Origin: an uncultured Maribacter sp. | Lineage (GTDB): Bacteria; Bacteroidota; Bacteroidia; Flavobacteriales; Flavobacteriaceae | Assembly: GCA_947498505.1 (NCBI GenBank) | Contig: CANMKG010000005.1 | Coordinates: 186,001 to 250,000, forward strand | Reading direction: 5' to 3' | Length of the DNA stretch: 64,000 nt | In this document: positions 45,542 through 53,158 of the stretch, one piece after another | Layout of the letters: each line of letters starts with the position of its first letter | Position numbering within the stretch: the stretch's first letter is position 1 | The notes under the pieces: model-generated | What the model was told of the DNA's origin: nothing | What the model saw: only the letters and a program-made list of their open reading frames with translations | Database searches by the model: none | Made by a program: the position numbers and the translations under genes

Positions 45542-45629
45542 CGGAAGAGGTGGGAGTCGAACCCACACGAGACTGGTTACTCCGAACACTTTTCAAGAGT
45601 GTGGCCACCGCCCTTTGGCTTGCTCTTCC
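45542..45629 (-). tRNA. tRNA-Ser(TGA)
   Basis: First unit of the array. 88 nt: acceptor GGAAGAG/CTCTTCC (7/7), anticodon arm ACACT-CTTGAAA-AGTGT, long variable arm, T arm GTGGG-TTCGACT-CCCAC, discriminator G. Positions 8-9 are CA instead of the usual U8-A/G9. Confidence 0.72.
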
Positions 45630-45652
45630 TTTTTTCAAAATCTAATGCGCAT

Positions 45653-45680
45653 AAAAAAAGCATCTCTTTATCGGAGATGC
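45653..45680 (-). terminator. Intrinsic terminator between leader A and the tRNA array
   Basis: GCATCTC/GAGATGC (7 bp) with a 7-nt loop, then seven T on the - strand. It lies only 24 nt before the first tRNA unit, with no promoter in between, so array transcription must read through it. An upstream GGAGA (45732-45736) can pair with TCTCC of the terminator arm as a weak antiterminator. Confidence 0.78.
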
Positions 45681-45861
45681 TATGTACCTATGTGAATGTT
45701 GTCTATGACTTCAACACATGTTACACGTATTTCTCCTTTGTTTACAAATGGACAGTTGATCACTATAAAACCGTTCAAACCATTTCGGGGAACAGATATG
45801 TAGTTCCAATAATTGTATATGTCTTTTTAAAGATTCCATTTGTATGGGTTTATAATTTATG
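45653..45861 (-). ncRNA. Leader RNA A (about 210 nt) upstream of the tRNA array
   Basis: It runs from the predicted start about 7 nt after the -7 box (45868-45875) to the terminator. No coding frame fits. It is paralogous in layout to leader B in front of rtcB. It could be an attenuator or a stand-alone small RNA. Confidence 0.6.
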
Positions 45862-45970
45862 ACGGTGCAAAGCTAAAAACGATTTTTAGATTATACAAGA
45901 AAAAATTGATTTAATTTATTGATTATCAGATAGTTAAATTAAAATATAAACAATAGAATTCCTGTCCGTC
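45860..45970 (-). repeat. Duplicated promoter block, copy A
   Basis: This 110-bp block aligns by eye at roughly 80% with 49276-49386. Both share GGTGCAAAGCTAAAA, TTTTTAGATTA and the exact 12-mer ATTCCTGTCCGT at the same distance (about 82 nt) from the -7 box. It implies common regulation of the array and rtcB. Confidence 0.75.
45868..45898 (-). promoter_or_regulatory. Promoter A for leader/tRNA array
   Basis: TTG (45896-45898) and TAGCTTTG (45868-45875) are separated by exactly 20 nt, the Bacteroidetes sigma-ABfr layout. The same boxes with the same spacing occur upstream of rtcB (49285-49315). Confidence 0.75.
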
Positions 45971-46083
45971 ATACTGCGGATTTTGAACATTTATTACAAC
46001 TGTCTGTCTACCAATTGTTTTCTGTTTCAACTATGCTATTTTATTTGTTTGCTACTTTTCACATTTTACTTTAAAAAATTCCA

Positions 46084-46179
46084 CAAAAAAAGCGCCCAAT
46101 TGTAATTGGACGCTTTCATTTTATCGCTTAATTAAGTTATTTCATAGAATCAACTGTTGGATAAAGTCACATAGCGTCC
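46084..46179 (-). terminator. Terminator with upstream antiterminator-like GGACGCT (copy A)
   Basis: AGCGTCCAATT/AATTGGGCGCT followed by a T tract (46084-46114) ends the rtcB-prfH-TPR operon. About 60 nt earlier GGACGCT (46173-46179) is complementary to the AGCGTCC arm, so two exclusive foldings are possible. The same pair occurs at 49489-49585. Confidence 0.65.
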
Positions 46180-46299
46180 GTTTAGCTCACTATATTCTGA
46201 GCGAAAATCTAAGAGACAAAGCTCTATTTGTTGGATGATATGTAACTTTCTCGGTGTCATTTGTTTACAAAGATGTTATTTTTAAACGTTTTGATACTA

Positions 46300-46839
46300 T
46301 TATTTATTCTTTTTCTTCCTTTTTTTAGATGATGATTTCTTCTTTTTTGATTTATCCAATTTCAACTTTTTCTTAATTCTATTCTCTTCATCCTCAATAA
46401 ATGAGAAATAGTCATCATTGTATGAATACTTTTTAGCTTTCTTAAGGTGCTTCAGCGCATCTTTATAGGCTTCCTTGGTTTCGGATGCATACGCGGAAAG
46501 CCAAAATAAACTTCCTTTTGATATGCCTTTTATGGTGAGAGCAAAAGCAATTAGTTTAGTTGCTCTTTCAATTTCATCAGCCCAAATAAGATATTTTGCA
46601 TAGATAGGATATACATCCATATAGTGATGGTCAATTGCAATTACTTTGTCAAAGCAATCGAAAGCTTCAGTATACTGATTCAAGTTTCCTGCATATACTT
46701 TACCTAAAAGACAAAGGGCGGCACAATGATTTTCATTGTATGATAGGGCGTAGTTCAGTGATTCACAAACTTCGTCCCAATCGTAACCAGATGCTGCCTT
46801 TGCTTTTAAATAATAAGTGTCAGCTATTGTTAGTCCCAT
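46300..46839 (-). CDS. TPR-like protein with basic tail
   Basis: The 179-aa protein is made of TPR-like helical pairs (about 1-145; YNENHCAALCLLGKVYAGN, YTEAFDCFDKVIAIDHHY). It ends in a Lys/Ser-rich tail (residues 155-179) that would bind RNA or ribosomes. Its start overlaps the prfH stop by 10 nt, so it is translationally coupled to PrfH. A role as adaptor in ribosome or tRNA repair is inferred from position only. Confidence 0.72.
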   Translation of the reverse strand: MGLTIADTYYLKAKAASGYDWDEVCESLNYALSYNENHCAALCLLGKVYAGNLNQYTEAFDCFDKVIAIDHHYMDVYPIYAKYLIWADEIERATKLIAFALTIKGISKGSLFWLSAYASETKEAYKDALKHLKKAKKYSYNDDYFSFIEDEENRIKKKLKLDKSKKKKSSSKKRKKKNK

Positions 46840-47522
46840 TTTTGTTGTTTTAAATCGTTTTTTAGCTTTTGCCGTTTTGGTTTAAAGCTTTTGTTTTCTT
46901 TTTTATACTTGAAATCCTTTCCCTTAAAAACACGAACCGGATTTCCGCGTTCTATATTCAGATGATTTTCCCATTGGTCCATCATCTTTTCTTTCAGCTT
47001 TTCTATGTTAGCCTCGTTTACTTTTTCTTTTAATCGGGCTATCGCAAGTTTTTTGTTTTGATGTTGCGAACGACTATCCATGGCAACTACTTGTACTCCT
47101 GTGGGGGTATGAATTGCCCGTACGGCTGAGTTTACCTTATTTACATTCTGACCACCAGGACCTGCACTTCTCATCGTTTGAAAAGAGATATCTCTGTCAC
47201 ATATTTCAGAATGCTGTGGCAATTTCAATTCGAAAGCTCCGATAAACCAGTTTTTACGTTTGTGGTATTTTCGAAAAGTTGAGTTGCCAATCCATTGAAT
47301 TGTTCCTAACCAAGTAGCTAAAAAAACTTCTAGGGTTGCCCCTTTCAAGCGGATGCTGACTGATTGTATCGTTCCATTTTGATTGCCTTTTTCTCTTTGC
47401 AAGATGACATACTGAAACCCTTCAGTCTTGGCTTCTTGCAAGAATTTCTTAAGCACTTGGGAAACAACCCAGCTACATTCTGCTGGGCCTCTTCCTGCTG
47501 TTATTTGTATTATTTTTTCCAT
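46830..47522 (-). CDS. prfH: Peptide chain release factor H
   Basis: I choose the ATG at 47522 (MEKIIQITAGRGP) rather than the frame start at 47552, because it gives the family N-terminus. The 230-aa product has the GGQ motif at 123-125 (GPGGQNVNK) and lacks the stop-codon recognition domain of RF1/RF2, which defines PrfH. PrfH frees peptides from ribosomes whose 16S rRNA decoding centre has been cut, so that RtcB can religate the rRNA. The rtcB gene lies just upstream in the same operon, as in known RtcB2-PrfH pairs. Confidence 0.92.
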   Translation of the reverse strand: MEKIIQITAGRGPAECSWVVSQVLKKFLQEAKTEGFQYVILQREKGNQNGTIQSVSIRLKGATLEVFLATWLGTIQWIGNSTFRKYHKRKNWFIGAFELKLPQHSEICDRDISFQTMRSAGPGGQNVNKVNSAVRAIHTPTGVQVVAMDSRSQHQNKKLAIARLKEKVNEANIEKLKEKMMDQWENHLNIERGNPVRVFKGKDFKYKKENKSFKPKRQKLKNDLKQQKWD

Positions 47523-47615
47523 TTTTTCTTTCTTTAAAAAAGTAGCCAGCATTAGTATTCCAATAATCTTAGGTTTTCAATATGCTTTATGAATACCGTC
47601 GCTAACTACTATCTG

Positions 47616-49007
47616 TTATTTATCCATTCGCACTATTTTGGGTGTAAAGGTTCCGAGTACTTCAACCAATTCTTGTTGATTTGCCATGACCTTTTCAATG
47701 TTTTTGTAGGCCATTGGTGCTTCATCAATTCCTCCACCTATAAGGCTTACCTCATTTGCGTCTAATTGCTTTTTAATCTCGCTGCGAGTAAACGTTTCTT
47801 TACACTTTCGTCTTGAAAAAAGACGTCCTGCACCGTGGGAAGCAGAGTGTAAACTCTCCTTGTTACCCAAACCTTTTACGATGTAACCAGGAGCGGTCAT
47901 TGAGCCAGGTATAATCCCCAATACTCCTTTCCTTGCTGGTGTAGCTCCTTTTCTGTGCACAATGCATTCTTCGCCGTTTACCTCTTCTTTCCAAGCGAAA
48001 TTGTGATGATTGTCAATTTTTACCACCGCTTTTTCTCCAATTAATTTGGCCAGACGCTTGTGAATATTATCATGACATGCGGTTGCATAATCGCCAGCTA
48101 AATTCATAGCTAGCCAATATTCTTGCCCGTCGTGCGTATTTAAATCTAACCAAGCCAAATGCTGCACATGTTTAGGTAACGGACATTGCTTTGTTGCCAA
48201 ATAGGTGTAATGTTTTGCAATGTTTGCACCTAATCCTCTTGAACCGCTGTGAGATAATATGCCTAGATATTCTCCAGGTTTTAATCCCCATTCGTTTTTT
48301 GCATCCATTATAGAAACACTTCCGAACTCGACAAAATGATTTCCTCCACCTGAGGTTCCTAATTGCTTATAGGCTTTGTCTTTCAATCTTTTTACCAAAG
48401 GGATGTCGTTAAATTCATCTCTTTCAAAGATTTCATGGTCATGTTTTATTTGATGCGTTTCTCGCATTCCGAATTTTGTATGCTCAGATAAAATGTTTGC
48501 CAATTGATGTTTCTTTCCTTTCAGATAAGAGACCGGAATATGATAAATAGTCAAACACATTCTACAGCCGATATCAACGCCTACTCCATAAGGAATCACC
48601 GAATTCTTCGTTGCCAAAACACCACCAATTGGTAAACCATAACCAGAATGTGCATCTGGCATCAATGCGCCGGCAACAGAAACTGGAAGTTTTAAAGCAT
48701 CATACAATTGATACTTGGCTTGTTCTTCAATTTCATTTTCACCATAAATATGAAATGGTACGCGTACCGCTTTGAGTGCATGCTTTTTCACTATTACAGG
48801 ATCTACCAAACTTTCAGCAATCTTACCCCAAACCCCATCACCTTTATAATTTTCAGGATGTAACAATACTTTTTTGGCTTCTCTCAGTATCTGTTCTTTC
48901 TTTACTCGTTTATGATACCGATTGATTTGACCTAGTGTGATGTTGATACTATTGTTCTTTGGAAAGCCCAATTTAATTAGGTCTTTTCCGCTTAATTTCT
49001 TTCCCAT
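47616..49007 (-). CDS. rtcB: RtcB-type RNA ligase (prfH-associated)
   Basis: The 463-aa protein has the RtcB signatures MPDAHSGYGLPIGG (about 118), VGVDIGCRM, LGTSGGGNHFVEFG, SHSGSRG and the guanylylated-His motif SASHGAGR (about 395). RtcB joins 2',3'-cyclic phosphate or 3'-phosphate ends to 5'-OH using GTP and Mn2+, the ends left by anticodon and rRNA nucleases. It is the first gene of the rtcB-prfH-TPR operon, behind a promoter and leader with a terminator. Confidence 0.93.
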   Translation of the reverse strand: MGKKLSGKDLIKLGFPKNNSINITLGQINRYHKRVKKEQILREAKKVLLHPENYKGDGVWGKIAESLVDPVIVKKHALKAVRVPFHIYGENEIEEQAKYQLYDALKLPVSVAGALMPDAHSGYGLPIGGVLATKNSVIPYGVGVDIGCRMCLTIYHIPVSYLKGKKHQLANILSEHTKFGMRETHQIKHDHEIFERDEFNDIPLVKRLKDKAYKQLGTSGGGNHFVEFGSVSIMDAKNEWGLKPGEYLGILSHSGSRGLGANIAKHYTYLATKQCPLPKHVQHLAWLDLNTHDGQEYWLAMNLAGDYATACHDNIHKRLAKLIGEKAVVKIDNHHNFAWKEEVNGEECIVHRKGATPARKGVLGIIPGSMTAPGYIVKGLGNKESLHSASHGAGRLFSRRKCKETFTRSEIKKQLDANEVSLIGGGIDEAPMAYKNIEKVMANQQELVEVLGTFTPKIVRMDK

Positions 49008-49106
49008 GATTTTAATTTTAGGAATAGGATGGCTGTTCCATTTATGGAAACCATACTAGATTTGATATGTTAATTCGGAAAGTTGTGCCTCGAAAAAGAA
49101 GGGCAT

Positions 49107-49140
49107 AAAAAAAGTCCGAAACTTTGGAGCTTCGGACTTT
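49107..49140 (-). terminator. Intrinsic terminator in the rtcB leader
   Basis: AAAGTCCGAA/TTCGGACTTT (10 bp) followed by a T tract on the - strand, 100 nt before the rtcB start. An upstream AGGACTT (49174-49180) is complementary to AAGTCC of the terminator arm, so an antiterminator fold is possible. Confidence 0.8.
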
Positions 49141-49278
49141 CTATCATATTGCGAGTAGCGCTATGTGTGTATGAAGTCCTGAAGCGACACCACAATTGCA
49201 CCTGGTGCTTGTAGTGTTTTTTGATATGTGATTGAAATTGTCATATATACTTCAGTTAATATATTTTGTTGCTGTATT
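49107..49278 (-). ncRNA. Leader RNA B (about 170 nt) upstream of rtcB
   Basis: It runs from about 7 nt after the -7 box (49285-49292) to the terminator. It shares the start (GCACCG), an internal CACATAG and the final hairpin-T tract layout with leader A, but the terminator stems differ in sequence. No coding frame is evident. Confidence 0.6.
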
Positions 49279-49386
49279 GCGGTGCAAAGCTAAAACGGAT
49301 TTTTAGATTACACAAAAAAATATAATATAATTTATTTATTATCAATTAGTTATGATAAAATATAGACATGAGTATTCCTGTCCGTT
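49276..49386 (-). repeat. Duplicated promoter block, copy B
   Basis: Partner of 45860-45970. The 12-mer ATTCCTGTCCGT (49374-49385) keeps the same distance to the -7 box as in copy A. Confidence 0.75.
49285..49315 (-). promoter_or_regulatory. Promoter B for the rtcB-prfH-TPR operon
   Basis: TTG (49313-49315) at the end of a T tract and TAGCTTTG (49285-49292), spaced exactly 20 nt. It is the same promoter as at 45868-45898. Confidence 0.75.
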
Positions 49387-49462
49387 GTTTAACAGATAGC
49401 AGCATATTTCATCAATTTGCTCTTCTTCAAATGCTTAGCTTTCAAATGGCATTCTTATAGAA

Positions 49463-49480
49463 TTTTGAGAATTCTCAAAA
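49463..49480. promoter_or_regulatory. 18-bp perfect palindrome TTTTGAGAATTCTCAAAA
   Basis: A perfect 18-bp inverted repeat about 170 bp upstream of promoter B. It looks like a dimeric repressor operator. It is absent from the copy A block. Confidence 0.45.
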
Positions 49481-49488
49481 AATTTACA

Positions 49489-49585
49489 TAAAAAAAACGC
49501 CCAATTTCTTGGACGCTCTAGTTCTTTATCTCTTTTCAATAGTATTTACCCATCAATTCGATGCAATCCTAGCTTTTCAGCGTCC
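49489..49585 (-). terminator. Terminator with upstream antiterminator-like GGACGCT (copy B)
   Basis: AGCGTCCAA/TTGGGCGTT and a T tract (49489-49517), with GGACGCT at 49579-49585 able to pair with AGCGTCC. It follows the S24-like gene and matches the arrangement at 46084-46179. Confidence 0.65.
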
Positions 49586-49668
49586 GATATGTGATTCAAA
49601 TAATCTGGCATATACTCTATTTTTATAATTTGCTTTTAAAATTCAAAGGTTAAAAAATGGCACGGTGC

Positions 49669-49956
49669 CTATAATATTTCTATTACTTTACCATACACAT
49701 TTTTTGTCCATCCGTTAATTCTACCATGGTTATTGCCAATAAGCAAACCACGCTTGTCGCTTTTCCCTTTTACGAGATGTGTAAATACGTTTCCACGTAC
49801 TTTACAGAATACAATGTCACCAACATCACAATCTTCCCAACTGATAGGCGCGAGCCGCACTGGTTGTTTGGACTTGAGTATGGGTAACATAGAATTACCG
49901 GGTTCTTTTGAAATGATGGACTCACCATCAAGTAATTTTTGAATTTTCCAATTCAT
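49669..49956 (-). CDS. S24/S26-like (LexA/signal-peptidase fold) small protein
   Basis: The 95-aa protein has GNSMLPIL (Ser at residue 22), GDIVFCKVRGNVFTHLVKG (His near 61) and a GNNHGRINGW segment, the SMxP / GDIV / GDN pattern of S24/S26 peptidase-fold domains. The Ser-His arrangement is closer to eukaryote-type signal peptidases than to the LexA Ser-Lys dyad. There is no HTH and no membrane helix. It lies just upstream of the rtcB regulatory block on the same strand and could be a damage-activated switch. Confidence 0.65.
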   Translation of the reverse strand: MNWKIQKLLDGESIISKEPGNSMLPILKSKQPVRLAPISWEDCDVGDIVFCKVRGNVFTHLVKGKSDKRGLLIGNNHGRINGWTKNVYGKVIEIL

Positions 49957-50040
49957 GTTTTAAATTTTAAAAGTTATGCAGACCACTATTGGTGTGCATA
50001 TCCAATAAAATTTTCAAAAGAACTATTTCAATGAACTACT

Positions 50041-50070
50041 GCAAAGATGCGATTAATATTCAATTACTTC
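50041..50070 (-). promoter_or_regulatory. Candidate promoter of the S24/S26-like gene
   Basis: On the - strand CATCTTTG (near 50043-50050), about 21 nt after a TTTG, resembles the -7/-33 pair and lies about 90 nt before the start at 49956. The first base of the -7 box deviates from TAnnTTTG. Confidence 0.35.
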
Positions 50071-50240
50071 CAAATCTTATCGATTAAGAGGATGAATAGC
50101 TGTTTTATTTGTATCAATTCCAACAGTAATTTAGTTAAACAAGGCTTAGATAAGGTGCATCGATTATCTCCAGCATTTTTTGGTATACTAAATTGGAAGG
50201 ATACTTTACTCCTTGAAATGACCTGTTCCCTAACTATGGA

Positions 50241-50271
50241 TTGATTTTTGACCGTTGCGCTCATACATTTG
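50241..50271 (+). promoter_or_regulatory. Promoter of the ARPP-1-like gene
   Basis: TTG (50241-50243) and TACATTTG (50264-50271) with 20 nt between them, 15 nt before the ATG at 50286. A good Bacteroidetes promoter match. Confidence 0.6.
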
Positions 50272-50285
50272 AGCAAAACTAAATC

Positions 50286-51407
50286 ATGAAAACAAACATA
50301 AAAAACACCCTTCTAATAGGAATATGCATCCTTGTGTTTTCCTGTAAAGAACAGTCTAAAAAGCCAAATATTGCTATGAATATGCCTAATGAGGTGCATT
50401 CCATAGACGGAATTACAATACATAACCCAGTAACAGTTCAAAACCTGAGTCTTTTCATACTTACTGGAAAAGAAAACATCACAGGCAAAACTTACACTAC
50501 GCTTTCAAAAGCCATGGCTGAGAAGCAAGTAGTGGTGAATGAAACGGGTTCCGTCAATCAGTTATCCATTGACAACACTAGTGATGATTACGTCTTTATC
50601 CATTCCGGAGATATTGTTAAAGGTGGTAAACAAGATAGAACCATCAGTTATGATGTAATTATTCCTCCAAACAGCAAGAATGTTCCATTAGAAAGCTTTT
50701 GCGTAGAGCAAGGAAGATGGGAACAAAGAGCAGAAGAAGAAGTTGTGGCTTTTAGTTCAAATTCAAAAATGTTGTCTTCGAGAGATTTAAAACTGGCTGC
50801 GAAACATGAAAAGAACCAAGGAAAGGTATGGAGTAAAGTTTCTGAACAAAAAGGATATTTAAATGACAAACTTTCTGCAAAAAATGGATATGAAGTAGAT
50901 GTGGCCGATAATGAATCTGATAGCAGTCTGCAGTTGGCCTTAGAAAGTGAAGAATTGAAAAAGGCAAAGGAAGAATTTTATGGAGAGCTAAAAGATTTGA
51001 TTGATACGCCTGATGCTCTGGGATATGCATATGCGATTAACGGAGAAATTTATGGCGTAGAAGTCTATAATAACACCCAACTTTTTACTGATTTATGGGA
51101 TAAAATATTAGAGTCTATAATTGTGGAAGCGATAAGTAAAGAAGGTGATGATGTCCTTACGCAAAAAACAGAGAAAGAGGTTTTAGCTTTTATGGAAACG
51201 GTAACCACAGCGGATAAAAATTCAATCAAAAAATTGAATGCAGTCACCAACTTTAAAACTTTTGAAAATGAAAAAGGTGATGTTGTTTTTGCTACTGAGG
51301 ATTTGAATAAGAAAAAATGGGTTCATAAAAGCTATATGCAAATTGATACTTCAGCTGTAAAGCCAGGTAGGCTGAATAACAGTTCATTGTTTCAGAACCG
51401 ACATTAA
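50286..51407 (+). CDS. ARPP-1-like lipoprotein
   Basis: The 373-aa protein has a lipoprotein signal (ILVFSCKEQ, Cys at about 20). The first half (about 35-170) has the ARPP-1 pattern: VFIHSGDIVKGGKQDRT, VIIPPNSKNVPLESFCVEQGRW. The C-terminal half is helical and unrecognised. ARPP-1 was named, as I recall, for linkage to ADP-ribosylglycohydrolase and phosphatase genes in conflict systems. Here it is convergent with the second rtcB. It is predicted to face the periplasm or outside, which is odd for an RNA-repair partner. Confidence 0.7.
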   Translation: MKTNIKNTLLIGICILVFSCKEQSKKPNIAMNMPNEVHSIDGITIHNPVTVQNLSLFILTGKENITGKTYTTLSKAMAEKQVVVNETGSVNQLSIDNTSDDYVFIHSGDIVKGGKQDRTISYDVIIPPNSKNVPLESFCVEQGRWEQRAEEEVVAFSSNSKMLSSRDLKLAAKHEKNQGKVWSKVSEQKGYLNDKLSAKNGYEVDVADNESDSSLQLALESEELKKAKEEFYGELKDLIDTPDALGYAYAINGEIYGVEVYNNTQLFTDLWDKILESIIVEAISKEGDDVLTQKTEKEVLAFMETVTTADKNSIKKLNAVTNFKTFENEKGDVVFATEDLNKKKWVHKSYMQIDTSAVKPGRLNNSSLFQNRH

Positions 51408-51457
51408 TAGGAATGGCCACTAAAACTATAGAATTTGTTTTAGTGGCCATTTTTAAT

Positions 51458-52873
<1,416 letters not shown>

Positions 52874-52942
52874 TCAGATGCAATTCGCCTTTGGAAATCG
52901 GATAATATTAGCCAATCCGTTTTGACTCATTTCATAATTCCT

Positions 52943-53062
52943 TTTAATTAGCTCTGCCGATTCCAAGCGTTCGGCAGAGCGCTACATGAAGTCGGTGAAC
53001 CGGCTTCTTTATGATTCCAGAACAAACTTGCGACTCATGTGCGCAATTATTTTGCGTAGTAA
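52943..53062. ncRNA. Structured intergenic region between rtcB-2 and CAP gene
   Basis: Two strong hairpins: GCTCTGCCGA/TCGGCAGAGC (10 bp, 52951-52980) and GAAGTCGG/CCGGCTTC around a TGAA loop (52988-53007). They are followed by CGCAATTATTTTGCGTAGT (53042-53060), which resembles the hairpin in the tRNA array at 44225-44250. It could be a small RNA, a 5' UTR structure for rtcB-2, or an operator. The strand is uncertain. Confidence 0.45.
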
Positions 53063-53158
53063 CTCTTTTCTCGTAATTTTAGTAGAAAAAAACCATTGAA
53101 ATATCAACAATGTTAACCATAAGTTAAAGTTTGGTTTGATTCTTGTCTATTACAACTT

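Larger units (their letters stand above)
43618..45629 (-). other. Tightly packed array of about 19 tRNA-like units
   Basis: Units are separated by only 3-10 nt for most of the array (44270-45629) and all read on the - strand. Order in transcription: Ser(TGA), Ser(GCT), Cys(GCA), Tyr(GTA), Asp(GTC), Pro(TGG), Glu(TTC), an undetermined unit, Leu(TAG), Leu(TAA), Arg(TCT), Gln(TTG), His(GTG), Phe(GAA), Arg(ACG), an interrupted unit, two permuted units (the second with a Lys TTT arm) and a Phe-type half. Nearly all acceptor stems pair, so selection appears to act, but many T-loops or D-loops are disrupted. It lies between an attenuator leader and the slipin gene. Confidence 0.85.

Noticed and set aside
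43618-45629. Phage-derived tRNA cluster
   Set aside because: Phages also carry dense tRNA clusters, but no phage structural or replication gene is nearby and the flanks are RNA-repair genes with shared promoters. It cannot be excluded fully.
44408-45862. Several open frames of 60-130 codons on the + strand across the tRNA array
   Set aside because: They run antisense through paired tRNA arms, contain translated T-arm sequence repeatedly, and have no ribosome-binding context. They are by-products of the tRNA-like units.
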